A DNA stretch of 40,995 nt from DAISJD01 sp036821645 (lineage in GTDB: Bacteria; Pseudomonadota; Alphaproteobacteria; ATCC43930; CGMCC-115725): contig DAISJD010000014.1 of assembly GCA_036821645.1 (NCBI GenBank), positions 1 through 40,995 on the forward strand. Direction: 5' to 3'. Below, in pieces: positions 15,747 to 24,190 of the stretch; within the stretch, counting starts at the first letter, position 1; each line of letters opens with the position of its first letter. The position numbers and the translations under genes are program-made. The notes below the pieces were generated by a model. That model made no database searches and was not told the origin of the DNA. It was given only the letters and a program-made list of their open reading frames with translations.

Positions 15747-18320
15747 TCAATGCCGCTCACGGTTAAGCGGGGTGAGTTTGGCATCCTGGGCGACGCTATC
15801 GATCGCAGCCGCAAGATTGGTGGCGAACCGGCGGGTTTTCTGGGCGATGTAAACCAAATGGGCCGCCATCACGATGAGTTCGATGACCACGAGCCGTTCG
15901 GCACCGGCTATCAAGCTGATCAGCAGCAAAAAGCCATAAAGCCGTTTGACGTTGCGGGTGAGGACAGACCCGCGCAGGGTGATTTTGCTGCGCAGAACCC
16001 GTTTTTCGCCACCATGATGTTCGCCACACACCAGAATATCGGCGAGCGCCCAAATGCCGCCTTCGACGGTCATATCGGCATTGGTCCAGCCATTGGCGGT
16101 TTGCACCAGATAGCGACGACCCTTTAAAAAGGCTTGCAGGCCAGTGATGAGGACTTCTTTTTCTTCGCTGGCTTGCCCCCAATAGGCCTGGGCGACGAAG
16201 CGTTGGAAGAGGCTGACGCTGGGTGTTCCGGGGGTGGCGGGGATGGGTTCGGCCGCCTCGGCTTCTTTATAGCGCCATTTCAGCCGTGTCCAGCCGCGCA
16301 GCAAGGGGCTGAGATAGATCAGAACGGCGATGAGCGCACGCGCCTTCAGGCCGGTAAACCGTTTGTCGATCGGGGCTTTGACGGCACCATTGATGCAGAT
16401 GAACAAGGTGACGAGCACGGGCAGCAGCAGCAGCAGCCACCAGCCCCCCGCCAGCACGGCAAAGGGTACGAGGGTGAGGGCAACCACGTTCCATTCATAG
16501 GTCAGCGGCAGGTAGGACCAAATCCCGACCGGCCCTTCATAAAGGGACTGGAACAAACCCCGTCCATAAAGACCGGAATAGATCACGGGCTTGCGCCCGA
16601 GCAGCAGGGAGGAGGACAGGTCGCCATAAATACGCCCGGCCCATTTTGCCTGACCGAATTGATTGAACCGATCTGGATGCTTGGAATAGACGAGGGCCTC
16701 CGCCTTGCCGTAGCCTTTTTGTTGATTGAGATAGGCATCGACCGTGTTGCGGCGGAAATGCCAAACGGTCGCCGCCGGGGCGAAGCCGATTTCATAGCCG
16801 GCATCCTGAAACCGCCAGCAGATATCGACATCGTCGCCTGCCGCCCGGTAGACGGGATCGAACCCGCCCAAACCCAACAAAATATCGCGCCGGAACGCCA
16901 TATTGCAGCCAGCGATATGTTCGGCGACTTCGTCGTCCAACAACACATGGGTCGGACCGCCCGGCGAGACGGCGACGGCGGCTGGGATCAAATCATCTTC
17001 GGGCGGCGGGAAATTCGGGCCGCCGCAAATGGCGAGCCCCTTCGTTTCCATTTTTGCCACGAGGTAGGTCAGCCAATCGGGATCGGCGACGCAATCGGAA
17101 TCCGTATAGGCCACGATCTCGCCGGTTGCCGCCTCGGCCCCGACATTGCGCGCGACGCTGAGGCCCTTGTTCGGTTGACTGATGATCCGGCAATAGGGAT
17201 AACGTTCCGAAATGGCAAGCGTGCCATCGGTCGAACCGTCATTGACCACGATCACTTCGTAATCGGGGTAATGCATGTGTTCGAGCGAGGCGAGGCACTG
17301 ATCCATCGTGCGTTCGGCGTTATAGGCGCAGATGACGACGGAAACGCGCGGCGTACGCGCCGGCAGGGGGGGGATGGCCCCGGTATAGCGCGCGGCGACG
17401 GCGGCGAAGGCCGGTTTGGGCTTGCGCGCACGATCGACGAGGCCGAAATCCCAATCTTCGATGAGATGGCCACCGGTGAACCATTCGTCGGTCCAGGCAA
17501 AGACGCAGGTGCCCGCAACACCGAGTTCGAAGGCGGTCTTGACTTGCCAATGCAGGGTTTCGGCCTGATGGGCTTCGCCTTCGCGCATCGAATCCATCCC
17601 GAATTCGGTCAGGACCAAGGGACGATCGACCGCGAGATTGTGCAGGCGGGCGACATAACGCCGGAAGGCGGCTTCATCGTGCAGATAGACGTTGAAACAC
17701 AAGAAATCCGTGAAATCGACCGTTAGATATTCGGTCGACGGAAAATTCGCATAACTGACCAAGGCACCGGGGTGGAAGGCCTTGATCTCGTCGACCATGC
17801 CTTTCAAGAACCGACGCACGGCAGCCTCGCCGTGCCAACGGATCATGTCCGGCGGAATTTCATTGCCGACCATATAGGCGAGAATGGCCGGATGGCGGGC
17901 AAGGCCGCGCACGCCGTTCATCACGGCGTTGCGAATGTCGCCCTTGATTTGTTCATTATCCAGAAAGGCAACATGTTGTGCCCAGGGGATGCCGGCCATG
18001 ACCCGCAAGCCATGCTCTTGGGCAAGATCCAACAGCCAAAGGGGCGGTACGGTGAAAACGCGGACCGTATTGACGCCCGCCTTGCGCATCAGGGCGAAGT
18101 CTTCCGCCGCCCGGTCGGGGGCGGGAAACTGGGTGCCGTCGGCACCGACCGGAAACGGGCCGTAGGTTACACCCTTCAAGAAAAGTTTTTCTTTGCCTGT
18201 AAAGAAGAACTTACCCTCAACCCGCACGCGCTGAGATGCGCCGGTATCCGGTGCGGCATCGTTGGACCGTGTGGCGGTCGGTGTCGTTTCCATATCCGTG
18301 TGACCCGTTGACCGATTCAT
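15747..18320 (-). CDS. Glycoside hydrolase barrel - GT2 glycosyltransferase fusion, membrane protein
   Basis: A large protein of 857 residues from the ATG at 18320. Residues about 30-310 resemble a GH2/GH5-like TIM barrel: LMRKAGVNTVRVFTVPP, the likely acid/base Glu154 in YMVGNEIPP, and the likely nucleophile Glu239 in LTEFGMDS. Residues about 325-570 are a GT2 domain: RVSVVICAYNAERTM, VVNDGSTDGT, the metal-binding DSD in YTDSDC, and AGDDVDICWRF near the acceptor site. Hydrophobic segments follow at about 610-690 and 790-830. The expected job is to build a saccharide with the GT2 part and trim, branch or cyclise it with the barrel. Starts at 18422 and 18293 are also possible. The gap to the exporter gene is 8 bases. 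Fusions of glucosyltransferase and hydrolase are known in cyclic-glucan synthases, but domain order and families differ here. Confidence 0.85.
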   Translation of the reverse strand: MNRSTGHTDMETTPTATRSNDAAPDTGASQRVRVEGKFFFTGKEKLFLKGVTYGPFPVGADGTQFPAPDRAAEDFALMRKAGVNTVRVFTVPPLWLLDLAQEHGLRVMAGIPWAQHVAFLDNEQIKGDIRNAVMNGVRGLARHPAILAYMVGNEIPPDMIRWHGEAAVRRFLKGMVDEIKAFHPGALVSYANFPSTEYLTVDFTDFLCFNVYLHDEAAFRRYVARLHNLAVDRPLVLTEFGMDSMREGEAHQAETLHWQVKTAFELGVAGTCVFAWTDEWFTGGHLIEDWDFGLVDRARKPKPAFAAVAARYTGAIPPLPARTPRVSVVICAYNAERTMDQCLASLEHMHYPDYEVIVVNDGSTDGTLAISERYPYCRIISQPNKGLSVARNVGAEAATGEIVAYTDSDCVADPDWLTYLVAKMETKGLAICGGPNFPPPEDDLIPAAVAVSPGGPTHVLLDDEVAEHIAGCNMAFRRDILLGLGGFDPVYRAAGDDVDICWRFQDAGYEIGFAPAATVWHFRRNTVDAYLNQQKGYGKAEALVYSKHPDRFNQFGQAKWAGRIYGDLSSSLLLGRKPVIYSGLYGRGLFQSLYEGPVGIWSYLPLTYEWNVVALTLVPFAVLAGGWWLLLLLPVLVTLFICINGAVKAPIDKRFTGLKARALIAVLIYLSPLLRGWTRLKWRYKEAEAAEPIPATPGTPSVSLFQRFVAQAYWGQASEEKEVLITGLQAFLKGRRYLVQTANGWTNADMTVEGGIWALADILVCGEHHGGEKRVLRSKITLRGSVLTRNVKRLYGFLLLISLIAGAERLVVIELIVMAAHLVYIAQKTRRFATNLAAAIDSVAQDAKLTPLNRERH

Positions 18321-18532
18321 GATGGCGTTTCGTGTCCTCTTGTCGCGCGGGCTTCGCGTCTCACCATGGCTCTGACCGGCGGTCCGAACCGCCATCGCCC
18401 CGCCATGCCCCAGGGCGCGCACAGCGTGCGTGCGACATGACCCGAGGCCGCCCGGCTTGTCAAATTATAGATCGTGGGGCTTGGCATGCGCGAACCCGAG
18501 GCCATTGCAGAATAAAGGGAAATCTCGTGCGC

Positions 18533-19531
18533 TTAATCGCCTGCGGCTTGTGCTGGAACCACGGATTTGCATCGCCAATTCCAGGCGGTTTCAAGGATCG
18601 TTTCCAGATCCGAATGGATCGGAATCCAGCCCAGCACGCTGGCGGCCCGGCTCGGATCGGCGATGAGCACGGCAGGGTCGCCTGCGCGGCGCGGCATTTC
18701 CCGTCGCGGCACGCGCCGCCCGGTCACCCGTTCGGCCCCGGCGATGACCTCGCGCACGGAATAGCCCCGTCCGGTCCCGAGATTGACCGCCGTGGTGGCC
18801 CCCCCCTGTTCGAGATAGACGAGCGCCTTCACATGGGCATCGGCAAGATCGGTGACATGAATGAAGTCGCGCTGACACGAACCGTCGGGTGTGGGATAAT
18901 CGACCCCCAGAATGTCGATCGCGGCCCGTCGGCCCAAGGCAGCATCGAGGACGAGGGGGATGAGATGGGTCTCGGGATCGTGGTCTTCGCCGATTTCACC
19001 GTCGGGATCCGAACCGGCTGCGTTGAAATACCGCAGACTGACGGATTTCAGGCCATGAGCCACCCCATACCAATGCAGGATCCGCTCGACCATCAACTTT
19101 GATTCGCCGTAAGGATTGACCGGGCGTTGCGGGGTATCCTCGGTGATCGGCATCTGGTCGGGCATGCCGTAGGTGGCACAGGTCGAAGAAAAGACGACGT
19201 GCCGGACCCCGGTTTCGATGAGGGCATCGAACAGAGTCAGGGATTTTGCGACGTTATTGTCGAAATAAACGGCTGGTTTCACCATTGATTCGCCGACATA
19301 GGCATAGGCGGCGAAATGAATCACGGCCTTGATGTCGTAGCGGCGGATCGTTTCGATCAGTTTCGCCTTGTCGCCGATATCGCCTGCGACGAACGGGCCC
19401 CATTTCACGGCCTCGACATGGCCGTAGACGAGATTGTCATAGGTGACGGGCAGATATCCGGCGCGCGCCAGGGCTTTTGCCGCATGACTGCCGATAAAAC
19501 CGGCACCGCCAGTAACCAGGATGTGCTTCAT
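18533..19531 (-). CDS. galE: UDP-glucose 4-epimerase
   Basis: An extended short-chain dehydrogenase of 332 residues, interconverting UDP-glucose and UDP-galactose with tightly bound NAD. The nucleotide motif GGAGFIGSHAAKAL is at the N-terminus. SSTCATYG and the YGESK catalytic Tyr/Lys pair follow, and LRYFNAAGSDPDGEIGEDHDPETHLIP is characteristic of GalE. The frame is open upstream to 19645; I chose the ATG at 19531 because AGGAC lies 6 bases before it and the protein family begins exactly there. It precedes the hydrolase-transferase fusion by about 210 bases on the same strand and is divergent from ugd, so it probably supplies UDP-galactose to this glycan locus. Confidence 0.94.
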   Translation of the reverse strand: MKHILVTGGAGFIGSHAAKALARAGYLPVTYDNLVYGHVEAVKWGPFVAGDIGDKAKLIETIRRYDIKAVIHFAAYAYVGESMVKPAVYFDNNVAKSLTLFDALIETGVRHVVFSSTCATYGMPDQMPITEDTPQRPVNPYGESKLMVERILHWYGVAHGLKSVSLRYFNAAGSDPDGEIGEDHDPETHLIPLVLDAALGRRAAIDILGVDYPTPDGSCQRDFIHVTDLADAHVKALVYLEQGGATTAVNLGTGRGYSVREVIAGAERVTGRRVPRREMPRRAGDPAVLIADPSRAASVLGWIPIHSDLETILETAWNWRCKSVVPAQAAGD

Positions 19532-20077
19532 GGTGTGTCCTATGATCGCGGATCGGGGCTGTGGGTGAGGGACGATTGCACCGCGATAACGGGGCGGTGG
19601 GATGATTTCTTCCATGGCGACGACGTCTTTTCTGCGTGATGCCACCGATCCCGCGACGGTGGCGGTGCCTGCGCAAGAAAATACGTGATTGTTTTCCGGT
19701 CATCTAAACCTGAGCGAGATTTTACGGGAGGCAAAGACTGAGACGTGCCAAAAAATCACTCTGACGGCGTGTATCTTGCGATGCGGTAAAGAATGGGCAC
19801 GTGACGGGGGCATATCTGCTCGGTACGGATTGAATGGAACAATGACGGCGCCGTGGGGAATATTCTGGGCGGCAAAGCCGTTCCCCGCCTGTGTCGAAAG
19901 CCCTGTGCCGAAAGCAGTGTGCCGGATACCGAAATGCGTTCAGGCGTCGCTTTTTTGGGGGTAGCACTTTTTGTCCGTTCGGAGTAGGCGTGTCGCCTCA
20001 TGGTCCGATTTACGGGTTGGCTGGTCGCTTCTTGCGACGGGTCGTTGTCTAAACCACTTTCAAGGATGGGGCTCCTT
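19532..20077. other. Long divergent intergenic region galE-ugd, no gene seen
   Basis: About 545 bases between the galE and ugd starts. Open frames here are short and show no family features. It must hold both promoters, but I see no convincing -35/-10 pair. It does contain a short tandem repeat (19888-19915) and a small dyad AGGCG/CGCCT (19986-19990 and 19994-19998). Unusually long for this compact window, so a regulatory RNA or complex promoter is possible but not shown. Confidence 0.5.
19888..19915. repeat. 14-bp tandem direct repeat upstream of ugd
   Basis: CCTGTGTCGAAAGC is followed at once by CCTGTGCCGAAAGC (one mismatch), and then by a partial third copy, AGTGTGCCG. Spacing of 14 bases is not a whole number of helical turns. 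Function unknown; it may be a regulator site. Confidence 0.6.
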
Positions 20078-21418
20078 ATGCGCATCGCGGTTATTGGGAC
20101 GGGTTATGTAGGGCTTGTCTCCGGCGCATGTTTCTCGGAATTCGGGACATCGGTTGTCTGTGTCGACAAGGCGGTCGATAAGATCGAACGTCTGCACAAT
20201 AATATCATGCCGATCTATGAGCCCGGCCTTGATCAACTCGTCGCCAATAATGTGAAGGCGGGCAGGCTCACCTTCTCGACCGAACTGGCGGGGGCCGTCG
20301 CTGGCGCCAATGCCGTGTTCATTGCGGTCGGCACGCCGTCGCGCCGGGGCGACGGGCATGCCGATTTGAGCTACGTCTTTGCAGCGGCTGAAGAAATCGC
20401 CCATGCGATGACCGGCTATACCGTGATCGTGACGAAATCGACCGTGCCGGTCGGCACGGGGCGCAAGGTGGCCGAGATCGTCGGCAAGGCGCGCCCCGAT
20501 TTGGTGCTGGGTCGGGATTTCGACGTGGTCTCGAACCCTGAATTCCTGCGCGAAGGCTCCGCGATCGAAGATTTCATGCGCCCCGACCGCGTCGTGATCG
20601 GGACGATGGCCCCGGCGGACCGTGCCCGCGAGGTCTTGCGCGAACTTTATCGTCCGCTCGCCATTCTGGAGACGCCGGTTCTGTTCACCGGCCTTGAGAC
20701 CGCAGAATTGATCAAATACGCGGCCAACAGCTTCTTGGCGACCAAGATCACCTTTATCAATGAAATCGCCAATCTGTGCGAGGCCGTCGGGGCCGATGTG
20801 CAAGATGTGGCGAAAGGGATCGGCCTCGACAGCCGGATCGGCAACAAGTTCCTGCAGGCGGGGCCCGGCTATGGCGGTTCCTGTTTCCCGAAGGATTGTC
20901 TTGCCCTGGTCAAAACCGCCAGCGACGCAAACGCTCCGATCACCATCGTCGAGACCGTGGTCGCCGTCAACGATGCGCGCAAAATCGACATGGCGAACCG
21001 GATCGAGGCCGCCTTGGGCGGTGCCGTCGCCGGAAAGCGGATCGCCGTCTTGGGCCTGACCTTCAAGCCCAATACCGACGACATGCGCGACAGTCCGAGC
21101 CTCGCCATTCTGCCGGCGTTACAGGCGCGCGGGGCCAAAATTCAGGCTTTCGATCCCGAAGGTATCGACGAGGCGAAGAAGCTCCTGCCTGAGATCGGCT
21201 ATGCCGCCGATACTTATGCCGCGATCGAAGGGGCCGATATCCTGGTCTTTTTGACCGAATGGAACGAGTTCCGCTCGCTCGATTGGGATCGGGTGAAGCG
21301 TTTGATGCCGGGCCGGGTCGTCGTCGATCTGCGCAATATCTATGCGCCCGGCCAAGTGGCGGCGGCGGGCTTCACCTATCATTCGATCGGTCGCGCGTCG
21401 GTTGCCGCCACGGCGTAG
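20078..21418 (+). CDS. ugd: UDP-glucose 6-dehydrogenase
   Basis: An NAD-dependent enzyme of 446 residues that oxidises UDP-glucose twice to UDP-glucuronate. The Rossmann motif VIGTGYVGLVSG is at the very N-terminus. The family segments TKSTVPVGTGRKV and SNPEFLREGSAIEDF follow, and the catalytic Cys269 lies in GYGGSCFPKDC. The C-terminal domain has GLTFKPNTDDMRDSPS. The open frame reaches back to 20000, but the family begins at the ATG at 20078. The ribosome-binding stretch AAGGA is paired in sequence with TCCTT directly before the ATG, which may weaken initiation. It heads a plus-strand pair with the decarboxylase gene, giving UDP-xylose from UDP-glucose in two steps. Confidence 0.95.
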   Translation: MRIAVIGTGYVGLVSGACFSEFGTSVVCVDKAVDKIERLHNNIMPIYEPGLDQLVANNVKAGRLTFSTELAGAVAGANAVFIAVGTPSRRGDGHADLSYVFAAAEEIAHAMTGYTVIVTKSTVPVGTGRKVAEIVGKARPDLVLGRDFDVVSNPEFLREGSAIEDFMRPDRVVIGTMAPADRAREVLRELYRPLAILETPVLFTGLETAELIKYAANSFLATKITFINEIANLCEAVGADVQDVAKGIGLDSRIGNKFLQAGPGYGGSCFPKDCLALVKTASDANAPITIVETVVAVNDARKIDMANRIEAALGGAVAGKRIAVLGLTFKPNTDDMRDSPSLAILPALQARGAKIQAFDPEGIDEAKKLLPEIGYAADTYAAIEGADILVFLTEWNEFRSLDWDRVKRLMPGRVVVDLRNIYAPGQVAAAGFTYHSIGRASVAATA

Positions 21419-21419
21419 C

Positions 21420-21442
21420 ATGGGGGGCATCATGTCCCCCAT
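21420..21442 (+). other. GC-rich hairpin just after ugd
   Basis: ATGGGGG (21420-21426) pairs with CCCCCAT (21436-21442) around a 9-base centre, two bases past the ugd stop codon. No T run follows, so it is not a standard terminator. It could stabilise the ugd message end or lower expression of the following gene. Confidence 0.4.
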
Positions 21443-21542
21443 CGCATCACCGTTCATCCGACCCTTCTAACCCGTTGCTGTAACCCTTTGCGGGGTTGAT
21501 CCGTCGCCGATCGATCCTGCATGCGAAGGATCACTCACTGTC

Positions 21543-22505
21543 ATGAGCATGACCAAAAAGCGCGTTCTGGTAACGGGTGGGGCCGGATTTCTCGGCTCGC
21601 ATCTGTGCGAACGTCTCTTGAACGACGGGCACGATGTTTTGTGCGTCGATAATTATTTTACCGGACGCAAGGAAAATATCGCGCATCTGCGCGATCACGG
21701 GAATTTCGAATCCCTGCGCCACGACATTTGTTTCCCGCTCTATGTCGAGGTGGACGAGATTTACAATCTGGCGTGCCCGGCATCCCCCATTCATTACCAG
21801 TTCGATCCAGTCCAGACGACCAAGACCAGCGTGTTGGGTGCTATCCATGTGCTGGGCCTGGCAAAGCGCACCAAGGCGAAGGTCTTTCAAGCCTCGACCA
21901 GCGAGGTGTATGGCGATCCGACGGTCCATCCGCAGACTGAGGATTATCGCGGCAATGTCAATCCGATCGGGCCGCGCGCCTGTTACGACGAGGGCAAACG
22001 CTGCGCCGAAACCTTGTTCTTCGATTACCACCGTCAGCATGGCGTTCGCATCAAGGTCGTGCGGATCTTCAACACCTATGGCCCGCGCATGAACCCTCAA
22101 GACGGTCGGGTCGTCTCCAACTTCATCGTGCAGGCCCTGCGCGGCGAGGATATCACGGTTTACGGCGACGGGATGCAGACACGGGCTTTTTGCTATGTCG
22201 ATGATCTGATCGATGGGTTCGTGCGCCTGATGAATGCGCCCGATGCCGTGACTGGCCCGGTCAATATCGGCAATCCGCTTGAAATTCCCGTGCGCGAATT
22301 GGCCGAACGGGTCATCCGCCTCGTGGGGTCGCGCTCGAAACTGGTGTTCCATCCGCTGCCGATCGACGATCCGATGCAACGCTGCCCCGATATCACCATG
22401 GCGCGCCGCGATTTGGGGTGGGAGCCTAAGGTTGATTTAGAGGATGGCCTGACGAAGACCATCGCTTATTTCGATCGACTCTTGACCGAAAGCGGCGAAC
22501 GCTGA
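21543..22505 (+). CDS. uxs: UDP-glucuronate decarboxylase (UDP-xylose synthase)
   Basis: An extended short-chain dehydrogenase of 320 residues that converts UDP-glucuronate to UDP-xylose. VLVTGGAGFLGSHLCERL binds NAD. The UXS-specific segments are strong: YNLACPASPIHYQFDPVQT, QASTSEVYGDP, the catalytic Tyr/Lys pair in ACYDEGKR, and RIFNTYGPRMNPQDGRVVSNFI. This clearly separates it from epimerases and GDP-mannose dehydratases. It follows ugd by 124 bases on the same strand, so substrate production and use are linked. UDP-xylose is not a common housekeeping precursor, so its presence beside two transferases and an exporter suggests a xylose-containing glycan. Confidence 0.93.
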   Translation: MSMTKKRVLVTGGAGFLGSHLCERLLNDGHDVLCVDNYFTGRKENIAHLRDHGNFESLRHDICFPLYVEVDEIYNLACPASPIHYQFDPVQTTKTSVLGAIHVLGLAKRTKAKVFQASTSEVYGDPTVHPQTEDYRGNVNPIGPRACYDEGKRCAETLFFDYHRQHGVRIKVVRIFNTYGPRMNPQDGRVVSNFIVQALRGEDITVYGDGMQTRAFCYVDDLIDGFVRLMNAPDAVTGPVNIGNPLEIPVRELAERVIRLVGSRSKLVFHPLPIDDPMQRCPDITMARRDLGWEPKVDLEDGLTKTIAYFDRLLTESGER

Positions 22506-22576
22506 GCCCAGGGCACATGGACCATTGACAAGCCCCCCATCCTGTCCTGCATCCTGGGGATCAGACTGGTTGTGCG

Positions 22577-24190
22577 ATGGGGTGGGGGATGCGTGGTCAC
22601 TGCGTTTGGATCGGCCCGGTCGTGGCCTTGGGGCTCTTATGGGCAGGCATGACCGGTGCTGCCCTGGCGGCGGAGCCTGTCGCCTTGCGCCGGGATAACG
22701 GTGCTGAACCGGCGACATTGGACCCCCATAAATTTTCAGCCACGACCGAAGATAATCTGATCACCGATCTGTTCGAAGGCTTGACGGCCACGCGCATCGA
22801 TGGTGCCCTGGTGCCGGGTCAGGCCGAATCCTGGGAGGCGTCGCCCGACGGCCTGACCTGGACCTTCCATTTGCGCGCCGATCTGCATTGGTCGAACGGC
22901 GATCCGCTCACCGCCGACGATTTTGTGTGGAGCTTGCAACGGATCGTCGATCCCAACACGACCTCCTATGTTTCCTTTTTGTTGGACAGCGTAGTCGCCG
23001 CCAAGGATATCACGAGCGGGGTTGAAAAAGATCCAGGCAAACTCGGCGTGCGGGCCGTCGATCCGCGCACACTCGAAATGCATCTCATCCACCCGAATCC
23101 GGTCCTGCCCGAAATGCTGACCGAAATTCGTCCCGTTCATCGCGGGTCGATCGAGATCCACAAGGACCAAGCGTTCAAGCCGGGCCATATCGTCTCGAAC
23201 GGGGCCTATCGGCTGGTCGCTTGGCGGCCGCAATCGGAGATCATCGCCGAACGCAATCCGGCCTATTGGGATGCGGCCCATGTCCAGATCGAGCGTGTGA
23301 CCTATCTGCCGATCGAAAATGAAAACGAGGCGTTGAAGGCGTATCGATCGGGCGGGATCGATATCACCGCCAGCGTGCCGAACGATCTCATCCCCTTCAT
23401 CCTGGAACGCTATCCGAGCGAGTATAAAGTCTCGCCGATGTTGGGTCTCTATTATCTCGGCATCAATCTCGAACGGCCCCCGTTCAAGGATAACCCGATG
23501 CTGCGCAAGGCCCTGTCTCTGGCGATCGACCGCGATCAGTTGGTGGCGAAAATCGCGGGCAACGGCACGATCGCGGCTAAAACCATCGTGCCGCCTCATT
23601 TCAATTTCTATCCGGCCCCGCCTGAGGCGACGCGGACCCTGACGACGGACGAACGGGAAGCGGCGGCGAAGGCGGCCTATCGGGCGGCGGGCTATGGGCC
23701 GGGGCACCCGCTGACCCTGGAACTGATGTACAATACGAGCGAGAACCACAAACGTGTCATGATCGCGGTCGCCAGTATGTGGAAAAAAACCTTGGGTGTT
23801 GAGACCAGTCTCATCAATCAAGAATTCAAGGTCTTTCTCGACAATCGCCGCGAAAAGAAAATTACCCAAATCTATCGGGCTGGCTTCATCGGGTTTTACA
23901 ATGATGCGGCCCCGCTTCTGGAAATTTTCCGCGCCCGATCGACCTATAACGATTTCGGCTACGATAATCCCGCGTTCGACCGTCTTTATGAAGCGGCCAT
24001 GGCGTCGGTGGATAACGGGGCGCGTTTGCAGGGGCTTGCGGCGGCGGAACATGTCTTGTTGGATGATTTACCGGCCTTGCCACTTTATTTTTATGCGGTG
24101 CGCCACATGATCAAACCTTATATCCAGGGCTGGGCACCAAGCCCGCGCGACAATCTGCGGACCCAAGATCTGACGATCCTGCCGCATTGA
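22577..24190 (+). CDS. Extracellular solute-binding protein, family 5 (OppA-like)
   Basis: A periplasmic binding protein of 537 residues for an ABC importer of oligopeptides or similar ligands. The N-terminus is a signal peptide with a long hydrophobic stretch ending ALAAEP (about residues 10-32); initiation at the second Met (22589) is also possible. SBP_bac_5 features follow: EPATLDPHKFSATTEDNLI, LTWTFHLRADLHWSNGDPLTADDFVWSLQR, and near the end AAAEHVLLDDLPALPLYFY. This layout matches E. coli OppA/MppA, including a murein-peptide option. No permease or ATPase genes are beside it, so it is an orphan that must use a transporter encoded elsewhere. The next gene starts within its stop codon. 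Confidence 0.92.
   Translation: MGWGMRGHCVWIGPVVALGLLWAGMTGAALAAEPVALRRDNGAEPATLDPHKFSATTEDNLITDLFEGLTATRIDGALVPGQAESWEASPDGLTWTFHLRADLHWSNGDPLTADDFVWSLQRIVDPNTTSYVSFLLDSVVAAKDITSGVEKDPGKLGVRAVDPRTLEMHLIHPNPVLPEMLTEIRPVHRGSIEIHKDQAFKPGHIVSNGAYRLVAWRPQSEIIAERNPAYWDAAHVQIERVTYLPIENENEALKAYRSGGIDITASVPNDLIPFILERYPSEYKVSPMLGLYYLGINLERPPFKDNPMLRKALSLAIDRDQLVAKIAGNGTIAAKTIVPPHFNFYPAPPEATRTLTTDEREAAAKAAYRAAGYGPGHPLTLELMYNTSENHKRVMIAVASMWKKTLGVETSLINQEFKVFLDNRREKKITQIYRAGFIGFYNDAAPLLEIFRARSTYNDFGYDNPAFDRLYEAAMASVDNGARLQGLAAAEHVLLDDLPALPLYFYAVRHMIKPYIQGWAPSPRDNLRTQDLTILPH

Noticed and set aside
18458..18469. TATAAT and TTGACA elements on the minus strand before the GH-GT2 gene
   Set aside because: Their order is reversed (TATAAT lies upstream of TTGACA and they abut), so they do not form one promoter; neither has a good partner at 16-18 bases.
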